Source: Kitasatospora azatica KCTC 9699
GTDB taxonomy: Bacteria; Actinomycetota; Actinomycetes; Streptomycetales; Streptomycetaceae
DNA length: 64,000 bases
NCBI RefSeq assembly: GCF_000744785.1
Contig: NZ_JQMO01000002.1
Location: 248,001-312,000, forward strand
Reading direction: 5' to 3'
The notes beneath the pieces are model-generated. The model did not search any database and was not told the origin of the DNA. It was given only the letters and a program-made list of their open reading frames with translations. Positions 35,397 to 45,600 of this stretch are shown in pieces. The translations under genes and the position numbers were made by a program. Positions within the stretch are counted from its first letter, which is position 1. Each line of letters opens with the position of its first letter.

Positions 35397-35574
35397 GCGT
35401 GCCCCGCCGACGACCGCAGCGTTGGTAACGAATCCCCGACGCCACGTCCGATTCGCCTGCACCGTCCCGATATTGACGCCGGACCGCAGTGAACGATGTC
35501 CCGCCGGCCGGCGTGACACCAAGTGACGGGCCGACCGGCCCGACAGACACCAGCAGGACCCAGGAGGAGCCGAG

Positions 35575-35919
35575 ATGGCCGAGGCAGGCAACGTCAAGCG
35601 GGGCGATCCGGCGGTCATGGCGCAGGGCGCCCAGATCATCAACGGCAAGATCGGCGAGGTGAAGACCATCCTGGTCGCCACCAACGAGGCCGTGACCTCG
35701 CTCAGCGGCGGCTGGGCCAGCGACGCCGCCCAGCAGTTCAGCACCATCATGGGCCAGTGGGACCAGGACATGGTCAACGTGATCGCCTCGCTGGAGCGCA
35801 TCGAGGCGCAGCTCACCCACACCAAGTTCCACTACGACAAGCAGCAGTACGAGGCGATGAACCTCACCAGCGACTTCAAGAAGACCCTCTCCGGGCTGAC
35901 CCCGATCGTCCCCAAGTAA
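35575..35919 (+). CDS. Esx-like small protein (WXG100 family, variant motif)
   Basis: 114 residues, ATG with AGGAGG nine bases upstream. Two amphipathic helices flank a turn, GGWASDAAQQF, where the WxG motif is WAS. The C-terminus YDKQQYEAMNLTSDF has a YxxxD/E-like export signal (YEAMN). It is followed 28 bases later by a canonical WxG protein, so the two are the likely Esx heterodimer secreted by the EccB-C-D-MycP machine. The 178-base gap before it (35397-35574) holds TTGACG at 35473 but no good -10. Confidence 0.85.
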   Translation: MAEAGNVKRGDPAVMAQGAQIINGKIGEVKTILVATNEAVTSLSGGWASDAAQQFSTIMGQWDQDMVNVIASLERIEAQLTHTKFHYDKQQYEAMNLTSDFKKTLSGLTPIVPK

Positions 35920-35947
35920 CCCTCCGCGAACGAGAGAAGGAGCCGTC

Positions 35948-36262
35948 ATGGCCACCGGAGACAGCACCACCGGGTTCTACGCGCACATCCCCACCATGGA
36001 CCAGGCGATGGACGACCTGATGATCGCCGAGCAGAAGCTCGCGGCCATCCTCGCCGACCTGGACCAGCAGATCCGCCCGATGCTCAACTCCTGGGACGGT
36101 GACGCGAAGGACATGTACCTCGCCTGCCAGACCGAGTGGAACGCGGCCTGCGACGACATGCGCACCCTGCTGCAGAACGCCGGCATCACCGTCAACCAGG
36201 CCCGCAACCTCTACGGCACGGTCGACGCGCAGATCGCCGCCGCCTGGCAGAGCATGCGCTGA
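35948..36262 (+). CDS. WXG100-family Esx protein
   Basis: 104 residues, ATG with GAAGGAG seven bases upstream. The hairpin turn is NSWDGDAKDMY, a canonical WxG. Helices on both sides are predicted to form the Esx four-helix bundle with the partner at 35575. The C-terminus AQIAAAWQSMR lacks a clear YxxxD. Secreted substrate and structural partner for EccC recognition. Confidence 0.9.
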   Translation: MATGDSTTGFYAHIPTMDQAMDDLMIAEQKLAAILADLDQQIRPMLNSWDGDAKDMYLACQTEWNAACDDMRTLLQNAGITVNQARNLYGTVDAQIAAAWQSMR

Positions 36263-36297
36263 GCACTGAAGTTGAGCACTGAAGGGGCGTGACACAG

Positions 36298-36753
36298 GTG
36301 GCATCCTCGGACAACAGCACCAAGCACCCGGTCATCGCGGTCGACCCGCAGGCGATCAAGACCTTCGCGGCGAACATCCAGGCGCTGGCCGACGCGACCG
36401 GCTCGGGCTCGCTCTCCGAAGCGAAGATGAAGCTCAAGGCGATCGACAACAACATGACGTTCAGCGGGCGCGGGCTGATCCCCGAGGCCGACAGCCTGAA
36501 GAACGCCGTGGTCAAGTACGCGGGCACGGCGGCCGACAACATCCAGTCCTTCGTCGACGGGATGGACAAGCTCTGCGCCGACCTGATCGTCTTCGCCAAC
36601 AAGTACGCCAACGCGGACGCACTGGCCAAGGCCACCGCGCAGGACATGTGGAACGCGATCGGGCCGGACCTGCAGACCTACTTCCCGTCGATCGTCGGTG
36701 CCCAGCCGGCGCCGACCCAGTACCCGATGCCCAACCCGAACCCGCCCAAGTAG
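36298..36753 (+). CDS. Esx-operon helical protein (WXG100-like)
   Basis: 151 residues from the GTG at 36298, which has AAGGGG ten bases upstream (a GTG at 36289 is too close to that site). Mostly helical: IAVDPQAIKTFAANIQALADATG, then VKYAGTAADNIQSFVDGMDKL and a Pro-rich end PTQYPMPNPNPPK. No WxG, but length, position and helical make-up match the Esx/LXG accessory proteins. A 13-base tandem duplication (TGAGCACTGAAGK at 36260-36285) includes the stop of the previous gene and the ribosome site. Confidence 0.75.
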   Translation: MASSDNSTKHPVIAVDPQAIKTFAANIQALADATGSGSLSEAKMKLKAIDNNMTFSGRGLIPEADSLKNAVVKYAGTAADNIQSFVDGMDKLCADLIVFANKYANADALAKATAQDMWNAIGPDLQTYFPSIVGAQPAPTQYPMPNPNPPK

Positions 36754-36766
36754 GAAGGAGCGTGCC

Positions 36767-37267
36767 ATGGCTGACGATCCGCCGTTCAGCACCAAGGGCG
36801 ACGGCCCCAAGGGTGCCGTCGGGATGTACGACAGCTACAGCTACGAGCAGGTGATCGGCGCGATCCAGGGCGGCTTCTCGAACGACCCGGACTACTCCCC
36901 GGTCGACCCGAACACCATCATCCGGGCCGGCCAGGAGTTCGGCGTGGCCGCCGACGCCCTGGTCTACGCGGGCAAGACGCTCTCCGCGCAGCTGACCACG
37001 CTGCTCGGCACCAAGGACCACCCGCTGTGGACCGGGGACGCCGCCGACGAGTTCGCCGCCATCGGCTACGGCATCCTGACCTGGCTGGCCGACACGGTGA
37101 AGCGGATCGGCCACGAGTACAACGTGCTGATGGGCTGCTCCGGCACCCAGCTGTACCAGGCCCAACTGGCGCTCAACAAGCTGGGTTACGACGCCATCCA
37201 GGCCTACGACACAGCGCAGCAGGCGGCGAACGACAACTCCGACCCCTATCCGTTCGTGTACCCCTGA
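36767..37267 (+). CDS. WXG-containing Esx-like protein (166 residues)
   Basis: ATG with GGAAGGAG six bases upstream. A WTG turn occurs in HPLWTGDAADEFAAIGYG, flanked by helices (AGQEFGVAADALVYAGKTLSAQL and ILTWLADTVKRIGHEY). It looks like an enlarged WXG100 or short PPE-like secreted protein. The C-terminus AYDTAQQAANDNSDPYPFVYP contains a YDTAQ export-like motif. Part of the esx run. Confidence 0.8.
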   Translation: MADDPPFSTKGDGPKGAVGMYDSYSYEQVIGAIQGGFSNDPDYSPVDPNTIIRAGQEFGVAADALVYAGKTLSAQLTTLLGTKDHPLWTGDAADEFAAIGYGILTWLADTVKRIGHEYNVLMGCSGTQLYQAQLALNKLGYDAIQAYDTAQQAANDNSDPYPFVYP

Positions 37268-37301
37268 CGGGAGCCACCACCGCGAGAGGAGGTACGCGTC
37301 G

Positions 37302-38738
37302 ATGGCCACCAAACCCGACGACACTCCCCCGTACAACCCCGGTCCGGCGACCCTGCGGCCGGACACACCGGACACCTCGATCTTCAACCAGTCCGGGCCG
37401 GACGGCTCGGTCAGCCTGCCGAGCGACATCAGCAACACCTACCCGGGCTACGACGGATCGATCACGATCTACCACACCCAGCGCTCACCGGAGTTGGTGT
37501 CCAAGTCACGCGGGCTGATCAAGCTGCTGGCGGGCAACTACACGCAGATCGAGTCCCAGCTCAAGCAGACCACCGCGCCGACCTTCAAGCCGGCGCCGGT
37601 GAACCCGGACTTCAACCCGAACGACCCGAACACCTACAAGTTCGACCCGCCACCCCCACCGCCGGACCAGCAGAGCTTCAGGCAGCTCGATCCGACCACC
37701 AGCGGCCTGCCGGACCAGCAGTTCTCGGCCGCCCGCCTGACGGGCGACTCCGTCCCGGCCACCAGCTTCGCCGCCAATCCACTGGGCCAGCTGACCGACC
37801 CGGCCACGATGCGCGCGCTGGACCCGATGCAGCAGGGCTTCTCGCGGACGGCCGGGTTCCCCGGCGGCGACCCGCTGACCACCGGCGGTCCCGGAACGCA
37901 TCTGCAGGACTTCAGCCAGTCGGGGATGCCGCTCGGGTCGGAGTTCACCAACGGCCCGGTCACCTCCTTCGACCCCAACGCCTTCGGCCCCGGCGGCTCG
38001 TTCACCCCCGGTGGGCTGGGCCTGAGCCGGCTCGACACCGGTCCCGGCGGTCAGCTGCTCGGCCCGGGCGGCATGTCCCCGCTGGGACTGGGCAGCGGCC
38101 TGCGGACCGGGCCGAACGGCGAGTTGCTCGGACCGGACGGCCAACCGATCGGCCCGCCCGGCACCCACCTCGGTCCGAACGGTGAACTACTCGGCCCCAA
38201 TGGCGAGTTGCTCGGTCCGCCCGGCACCAGGCTCGGCCCCAACGGTGAACTGATCGGACCGAACGGCGAGATCCTGCCGCCCGGCACCCGACTGGGTCCG
38301 AACGGCGAACTGTTCGGCCCCAACGGCGAACGGCTCGGTCCGAACGGTCGCCCGCTCGGCACCGGCCGGACCACCGGCCTGGCCGGCGAACTCGGCCCGA
38401 ACGGTGAACGCCTGGGCCCCAACGGTGAACTGCTCGGCCCGAACGGCCTGCCGCTGAGCGCCGCTGAGCGCGCCGCGCTCGGCGAGCAGCAGGGCCTCGC
38501 GGCCGCCGAGCGCGCCGCCCTGGGCGAGCGCGCGGCCCTGGCCGAGGGCGCCGGCGGCCTGGGCATGGGCCCGGGCGGCATGCCGATGATGCCCGGCATG
38601 GGCGGTATGGGCGGCATGGGCGCCGGCCAGGGCGACCGTAGTCGGACGACCTGGCTGGAGGAGGACCGCGACGTCTGGGGCGCCGACAACGACGCACTGC
38701 TCGGCGCGATCGGACGGTTCGAACTCGACGAGGAGTGA
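37302..38738 (+). CDS. GPNGE-repeat protein of the type VII locus
   Basis: 478 residues. ATG with GAGGAGG ten bases upstream. The first 120 residues include a short helical part (SKSRGLIKLLAGNYTQIESQL) and Pro-rich sequence. Residues 270-390 are built from about a dozen units of GPNGELL / GPPGTRL type. A helical Ala/Glu/Leu segment, a Met/Gly-rich stretch and an acidic C-terminus (GADNDALLGAIGRFELDEE) end it. No signal peptide. Likely a secreted or scaffold protein of the ESX system; homologous families cannot be named. The stop codon overlaps the palindrome at 38737. Confidence 0.78.
   Translation: MATKPDDTPPYNPGPATLRPDTPDTSIFNQSGPDGSVSLPSDISNTYPGYDGSITIYHTQRSPELVSKSRGLIKLLAGNYTQIESQLKQTTAPTFKPAPVNPDFNPNDPNTYKFDPPPPPPDQQSFRQLDPTTSGLPDQQFSAARLTGDSVPATSFAANPLGQLTDPATMRALDPMQQGFSRTAGFPGGDPLTTGGPGTHLQDFSQSGMPLGSEFTNGPVTSFDPNAFGPGGSFTPGGLGLSRLDTGPGGQLLGPGGMSPLGLGSGLRTGPNGELLGPDGQPIGPPGTHLGPNGELLGPNGELLGPPGTRLGPNGELIGPNGEILPPGTRLGPNGELFGPNGERLGPNGRPLGTGRTTGLAGELGPNGERLGPNGELLGPNGLPLSAAERAALGEQQGLAAAERAALGERAALAEGAGGLGMGPGGMPMMPGMGGMGGMGAGQGDRSRTTWLEEDRDVWGADNDALLGAIGRFELDEE
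38090..38455 (+). repeat. Short tandem repeats encoding LGPNGE/LGPPGTR
   Basis: Imperfect 21-27-base units (core GGNCCGAACGGNGAACTGCTCGG) inside the gene at 37302. They encode Leu-Gly-Pro-Asn-Gly-Glu with interspersed Gly-Pro-Pro-Gly-Thr. Collagen-like composition but without a strict GXY period. Confidence 0.6.
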
Positions 38739-38759
38739 ACCGATCGGTTCGACCGAACG
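38737..38759 (+). promoter_or_regulatory. Palindromic operator-like site GAACCGATCGGTTC plus GGTTCGACCG
   Basis: Perfect 14-base palindrome (38737-38750) overlapping the stop codon of the previous gene and running into GGTTCGACCGAAC. The 10-mer GGTTCGACCG at 38746 is the same as in both repeats of the eccC/eccD promoter, so the same regulator may bind. Confidence 0.55.
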
Positions 38760-38762
38760 TGC

Positions 38763-38801
38763 AACGGGGTCGGGAGGGTTGTTCACCTTCCCGGCCCCGT
38801 T
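38763..38801 (+). terminator. Hairpin before the YbaB-like gene
   Basis: AACGGGGTCGGGA pairs with TCCCGGCCCCGTT (one G-U) across a 13-base loop and is followed by TTT. It separates the esx run from the YbaB-like and giant genes, implying a terminator or attenuator within the locus, next to the palindrome. Confidence 0.6.
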
Positions 38802-38831
38802 TCGACATCCCGTCGACCCCGGAGAGACCCC

Positions 38832-39272
38832 ATGAGTGAGAGCGCCGAGCAGCGGCTCAACGAGATCCTCGCCGAGTACCGGCGCAAGCGCGACGGCGTG
38901 CTCCAGATGCAGCGTCAACTCTCCAGCACGGCGGCGACGGTGAAGTCGCGCGACCGGATGATCAGCGTCACGGTGGATGCCCTGGGCACGGTGACCGCGC
39001 TGAAGTTCGAGTCGAAGGACTACCAGTCGATGGAGCCCGCCGAACTCGCGGCGCTGGTTCTCGACACCATGCAGAAGGCCCGCGACAAGGTGCGCGCCGA
39101 CGCCAAGCAGATCATGGATCCCTTCCTGCCGCGCGGGACCGCCTTCGAGGACCTGTCGAGCGGAAAGCTCGACCTGGCGCGGCTGCTGCCGGAGAAGCCG
39201 CGGAGCCCCGAGGAGGTGCACCAACTGCTCACCATGCGGGACGCCGAGGACGGCGAGCCCGACCATCCGTAA
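38832..39272 (+). CDS. YbaB/EbfC-family protein (EspL-like)
   Basis: 146 residues, ATG nine bases after GGAGAG. The YbaB fold is seen as LQMQRQLSSTAATVKSRDRMISVTVDALGTVTALKFESKDYQSMEPAELAALVLDTMQKAR. In mycobacterial ESX loci, EspL is a related YbaB-like protein that supports stability of secreted Esp substrates. No DNA-binding assignment should be made from sequence. It begins the gene set with the giant substrate and may be its chaperone. Confidence 0.85.
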   Translation: MSESAEQRLNEILAEYRRKRDGVLQMQRQLSSTAATVKSRDRMISVTVDALGTVTALKFESKDYQSMEPAELAALVLDTMQKARDKVRADAKQIMDPFLPRGTAFEDLSSGKLDLARLLPEKPRSPEEVHQLLTMRDAEDGEPDHP

Positions 39273-39302
39273 CACCCCGCCTCATCGAGAGGAGCCAGCG
39301 GC

Positions 39303-39602
39303 ATGCCCACTGACAGCAGTGGCATCTACGCCGACCACGGCGGCCTGACCGCGGCGCTGACCCGGCTGGAAGCCGTCAGCTCGCACCTGAAGACCACCGC
39401 CGAGAACTTCCGCACCGCACTCAATGTGCCGGGCGTCCCCGGCGATCCCTACTCGGACGGCCTGCGCGAGTGGCTGGAGCCGTCCATCCGAGGAGCCGTC
39501 ACCGGTGTCGAGGGCATCGGGGACACCGTCCTCGGCACCTCGGACGGCATCCGGGTGACCCGCGACGCGTACCACGCAGCGAACCGGGCGGCCGGCGCCT
39601 GA
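39303..39602 (+). CDS. Small WXG100-like helical protein
   Basis: 99 residues, ATG with GAGAGGAG eight bases upstream. Two helices (GGLTAALTRLEAVSSHLKTTAENFRTAL and LREWLEPSIRGAVTGVEGIGDTVLGTSDGI) with a short Gly/Pro turn, as in Esx or EspJ-like proteins, but no WxG. It sits 32 bases before the giant gene, so it may be the secretion partner of the giant's N-terminal domain. Confidence 0.78.
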   Translation: MPTDSSGIYADHGGLTAALTRLEAVSSHLKTTAENFRTALNVPGVPGDPYSDGLREWLEPSIRGAVTGVEGIGDTVLGTSDGIRVTRDAYHAANRAAGA

Positions 39603-39633
39603 ACAAACCCCTGGTCAGACCCTGGAGGCCACC

Positions 39634-42600
39634 GTGAGTATCCAGTTTCCGCCGGAGTTGGACTGGCTGGCCACGGTGGCCGCAGGCACCTTCCCCAAGC
39701 TGGACGAGGACGAGGTCACCGCCCTGGCCGGCACCACCTCGGTCTTCGCCGAGGACTTCGGCGGCCTCTCCGGCGAGGTGCAGATCGCGCTGGCCGGAGC
39801 CGCCGGATCGGTCGGCGGGCAGGGCGGCGGCTCCTTCGACGCGTACATCAAGAACCTGACCAGCAACGGCCCGCAGGTGCTCAGCGGGATGCAGCGCCAA
39901 CTGCACGACGTGGCCGACGGGTTGCGCGAGACCTCGCTGGCCGTGGTGACGGCCAAGCTGCAGGTGATCGAGATGCTCTGCTGGTTGGCCGGTGAGCTGC
40001 TCTGGGCGGCGGCCATGGCACCGTTCACCGGAGGCGCCTCGGAAGCCGCCGTCCCGGCCATGGTGGAGGCCACCCAGTCGGTACTGGTGTCGGTCGGACG
40101 CGGCGCGTTGAGCGCGATCCTCAAGGGCGCGGCGAACATGGCCGGGATGGACGCGCTCACCCAGGCGATCGAGATCATGAAGGGCGACAAGAGCTCCTTC
40201 GACTTCGGCGAGGTGCTCAACGCCGCCGGGATGGGCGCACTGGCCGGCGCGCTCGGCGTGGGCTTCGGAATGGGCGGTGGAAAGCTGTTCGGGAAGTTCG
40301 GCGAGACCTTCACCGGCAAGGTGGTCAACGGGGTGACCGTCGGGACCGCCTCCAACTACCTGACCCAGATCATCAGTTCGGCCGCCACCGGACATCTGGA
40401 CACCAACTACCTGGGCGCCGTCAACGGTGCCTTCGGCGGCGCGTTCGGCGCGGCGTTGCACGGGCACGAGGGCGGCCCCGCGCGGGGGCCGGGCGGACCG
40501 GACGGACTGCCCACCGACGTGCTCCCCAAGGACCTCGGCAAGGTGCCGGTACCCGACGCCAAGTCCGAACTCACCGGCCCCGCAGCGGGGTTCTACGCAG
40601 GAGGCAACCTTCGGGACGCGACCGGGATGCCGCTCTGGGTGCAGCCCAACGAGCACGGCTCGTACCTGGTGCACTCCTTGGGGGACCTCGGCAGGGAATC
40701 CACCGGTGCTCCCACGGAGGCACCCGCTCCCTTCCCGCAGGAGGCATTCTTCTTCGCCGTCAAGGACCTGCCCAACACACTCATCCTCGGCACCCCCGAG
40801 CAGGTCCACATCGGCGCCAACGGTGAGCCGGTGGTGGCCGGCGGTCTCGGCGAGCACCTCGACCACGTCTGGCAGAACGTCCAGCAGCAGCTGCCCGCCG
40901 AAACCCCGCTCCCCACCCAGGTGCTGCTCACCTCGCACGTCAGCCCCGTCGAGTACCAGGGCCTGCAGCAGTTCGCCAACACCCATGGGGTGGAGGTCCT
41001 CGCCCCCGACGGCACGGTGAAGCCCCTGCTCGACGGGAAGGGGCTGGTGGTGGAGCGGCCGCCGCTCGACATCCCGGGCGGCTCGGGCAAGCCGGCCGAG
41101 GGCGGCTGGCAGGTGATCTCGCCGACGGGTGCCGGTGCCAAGGCCGTTCAGAACGCCACGGGCGGCGGTGCAAAGGCCGTTCAGACCGCAACGGAGGTCG
41201 CACCGCACCCCGCCGTCACCGAGGTGGTCACCGGAAAGCCGGCGGTCGGCGCGGCCAACACGGTCAGCACCACGGGTGAACCTGTCCCGTCCCACCTCGG
41301 CGAGACCGTCCCCACCAAGATCACGCCCACCGAGGCCTTCCCGGCAAGGACTACCCCCACCGAGGCCGTCCCCACCCAGACCACGCCCGCCGAGACCAGG
41401 GCACCCGGATCCGTCCCCCTCCGCCAGGAGCCCTCCACCACCACGGAACTCCCCAAGCTCCCCAAGCTCCCCACCACCGTCGAGACCGCCACCCCCACCG
41501 GCAAGGGCCTGCCCGAGGCCCAGGCCACCCGCGCGCCCGAACACCCCGCCACCACCGAGCTACCCGTCACCACCGAGCAACCCGCCACCCTCTCCATCGG
41601 CCCCCAACCGCAGCGCCGCACGGTGAGCTTCGCGGACCTCGCCCCCGCCCGCTCCAGCACCGAGCCCGCCCACACCCCGTCCGAGGAGCCCTGGCACCTG
41701 CCCGCCAAGCGGGAGGCGCTCTGGCAGTCCTACCTCAGCGACCTCCGCCGGCAGACCGGTGGGGACCACGGCACCATCAGCCCGATCACCCTCGACCACG
41801 CCGAGCAGTGGGTCTACGAGCGGGTCAACCACGCGCTGGACCAGGCGGTCGCCGAGTACCGGGGTCCGAAGGACCTCGCCTCGATGTCGGCCTATCTGGA
41901 GGGCCACGAGAACCAGGCCCTCGCCACCGCCTGGCACGACCTGCTCGGCCAACTCGGGGTCCACACCGACCAGCTGGCGGGGTCGCTGCACCTGCCCGGC
42001 GGCGAGAGCCTGCCGCCGCTCCCCCACGCGTCGCAACCCCACGCGTCGCAACCCAACAACTCGCAGCCTCACGACTCGCAGCCCGCACCCTCCCAGCACT
42101 CCGGTCCGACCGTCCCGCTCTCCACCGGTGTCTGGTTCCCCCGGGAGCACCCCACCCCGCTGCAGCAGACCGCCGCCCACGCGATCCCCGGCGCCGAGGG
42201 CTGGCAGTTGCTGGTCGGCCACGGCGAGCCCGGCCGGATCGAGATCAACGGCCAACTCCACGGCGTCGACGCCGTCCTGCCGCACCTCTCGGACGCCGAG
42301 AAGCAGGCCATCATCACCTGCTACGCCGCCGCCCCGGTCAACGGCGGCCCCTCGCTCGCCCACCAGGCCCACCTGGAGAGCGGCAAGCCCACCCTCGCCC
42401 CCACCCACGAGGCCATCGTCACCACCACCGGCGACGTCATCTCCGGCACCATGGGCATCGACACCAGGACCGGCCGACCCGTCGTCCAACCCAAGGGCAC
42501 CTGGACCCTCTACGAGAACGGCCGACCCCGCACCATCGACACCCCCTCCCTCAAGGAGGCCTGGCAGCAGCTCGACGCCACGGTCAAGGTCAACGGCCCC

Positions 42601-45600
42601 GCCCCCGCGGAGGCGGTCGGCTTCGTCTACGGCGTCAGCCAGGCCCAGCACGACGGCCTGGCCCGCTACGGCTACGGGACCGTCCAGGGCCATGTCCCGA
42701 ACGCCCACCGTCCGGACTCCTTCTTCACCGCCCTCACCGACATGGCGACCCCGCACCTCACCACCCACCTGGGTGGGCGGCGGCCGACCGAGGTCCGACT
42801 CCGCCGAGCGCTGCACGAGGCCCTGCAGGCGGACCTCAACGGACCGGACTCGCGCTACACGCACTTCCTGGCGCCGAACGAGACCCCCGCCCAGTTGCTC
42901 GACGACCTGCGCGTCCCCGGCCGCTGGTCACCCCAACTCGGTGAACTCGCACCGCACCTGGCCGCCGACGTGTTCCACCTCGACCTCGGCGTGGTCGGCG
43001 CCAACGGCATGCCCGAGGGTGTCGGCCACCTGTTCGGACCGCACCGCACCGGGCACCCGGACGGCAACCCCTTCCTGTTCGTCCGGGTCGGCGACAACCA
43101 CTACCTGCCCACCCAACGCACCCCCGGCGGTGGACCGTTCACCGCCCTGCCGCACCCGAACGAGGTGCACGGGCTGGTCCAGAACGGGCCGGCACCCAGC
43201 CACTGGACCCGGCCGCTCACTCCGATCGAGCAGCAGTTGGTCCACCAGGCGGCACAGGACGCGGTCCGCCATCCGCAGATCGAACTGCAGGTCCAGGAGC
43301 AGACCACGGTCGCCCATCTGCAGGGCGTCACCGGCGCGTTCGGCGACCGGCTGACCGTGCAGGGCCGCAATGTGCGGGGCCTGGTGGAGCAGGCCTTGGG
43401 CGGCGACGCCACAGCGGTCGCCCAACTTGACGCCCTGGAGCGGATCTCGCACGCCCACCAGCAGGCCACCGGCGCCCCGGGACCGCTGAACGAGGTCGAC
43501 CACACCATCGCGATCCACACCGCGGTCGGCCGGACCAACACCCCCGGCGTCGCCTACCAGGACGCCACCACCGCCGCCCGGGTGCACGCCTACCACGAGC
43601 TGCGCGACCAGCTCGATGATCCGAGCAGTCTGCCGCCGCCGCCCGGTGGCGGCATCCGCAGCCGGATCGACAGCCTGTCCACCGCCACCCGCAGGGCGAT
43701 GGACACGGCGGGCGCCGCGGCCCGCGCGAAGGTGATCGCCGAGGCTCGCGGCGCCGTCCCGCCGCTGCGACTGGCTCCCGACACGCCGCCCGAGGCCCGC
43801 CAGGCGGCCGAGACCCGGCACGACCAGCAGCTCCAGGCCGCGGAGAACGCAGTCACCGTGCCCGGTGGCCGGGCCGACCAAGCCGAGCGGCAGGCCCGCG
43901 ACGCCGTGCTGCGCCAGCGCGCCGCCGGCATCTACGGCAACGACCAGCTGGACCGGCTGAGCTGGGCCTCGCTGGCGCAGCACCAGCCGCAGCTGGTCGC
44001 GCAGCTCGAACGCGCCGGCAACACCCGGGCCCGGATCGTGCAGCACGGCATCGAGGCTCCGGTGCGCGGCCCGGCGTCCACCGCCGCCGAATGGCGGATC
44101 CGCAGCGGCGCGGCCCGGCAGGAGCAGCTCAACGCCGACCCGCCGCGCCAACTCCCGTCCGGTTTCGGCGAGCTGGACGGTGCGGGAACCCGTCAGTACC
44201 CGCTCGGCTACCGGGGCCGGGTGATGCGGTTGGGCGACGCCTGGTTCGGCGACGACAATGCCATCGCCACCCTGGTGCGCAACACGGTGCCGCCGACCGT
44301 GCCGGCCACCGTCCGCGACGCGGTGAAGACCGCCGTGACCGAGCAGTTGACCACCCTCGGCAGCCGCGCGGTGGCCCAGCGGATGCTGGAGGACGGCCTG
44401 AAGTTCACCGTGACTGTCGACGGCCGGCAGCACGAGGTCACCGTCGGCCTCGACCTGGGCGCGGTCGAGCACGCGCACTACGTACCGAAGATCGACACCC
44501 TGCGCGGGAGCCAGGACGCACCCTCCGCCCAGCAGACGCCGATTGGCCAGAAGCACCACGGCGCGGTGGAGGGCGACCACGAGAACATCGCCGGCACCCG
44601 GATCGGCGGCTCGAGCAGTCGCTCGATCACCGTCAACGGCAACATCACCACGCACTTCGGCGAGCTGCCGAGCAAGATCTTCTCGGCCACCGCCGAGATC
44701 GGCCTGACCGGCGACAGCAACAAGAGCTGGTCCTTCGGCAACGACGGGGTCTCGGCCACCAAGCGGTTCCTGGACGTGGGCGGCAAGGAGTCCCAGTTCG
44801 ACTTCCCCGCCGGGACCTTGACGGTGGAGATCAAACCGGCCGGTACGCCCGGCGCGGGCCAACAGCGCTCCGCGAAGGTACCGGTCCGGGTCGGCTTCCC
44901 GCAGGAACTGACACCCCGTCAGCCGGACGGCGGCGGACCGGTGCTGCCGCACACCCCGCGCGGTGCCGGCAACCCGGTGCTCGGGATCACCCCCGGGCAG
45001 CTGGACGGCGGCGGCGCGCCGGCCCGCAACACCGCCGACCGGGTGCACAAGACGCTGGGCACCGTGATGCACATCCCGGAGTCCATCTCCGGGCTGGGCG
45101 AGCTGCGCAAGGACCTGGTCGCCAACCTGCCCAGCCACACCGTCACGCTCGGCTCGGACCTGCACAACGGCATCCAGCACTGGCTCAGCGAGACCAACCT
45201 GCTGCGCAACTACGGCGACATGAACACGGTCGGCGCCATGTCGACCGGCTTCACCACGGCCGACGGCAAGGCGACCGCGCACCTGAACGTCAAGTCGCAG
45301 ATGCTGAGCGCCCAGCGGATCGGCGAGGACCCGGTGCCGATGAAGGAGGAGAGCCAGCGCTGGGTCAACACCAACAGCAGCACCAGCCAGGGCGGCGGCA
45401 TCGGCCTGACCCCGATCAAGGGCAACTTCGGTTACACGATCGGCGATCCGTCGGCCGCCTTCGGTCTGAACCACTCGGCCGGCTTCGGCTTCAACATCGG
45501 TGCGAAGCTGTCCTCCACCCGCACCACCAACGAGAACACCGGCGCGGGCGAGGTCCGTGGCCTGGTCTACGACGGGGAGAGCCGGCTCTACCGGCTGACC

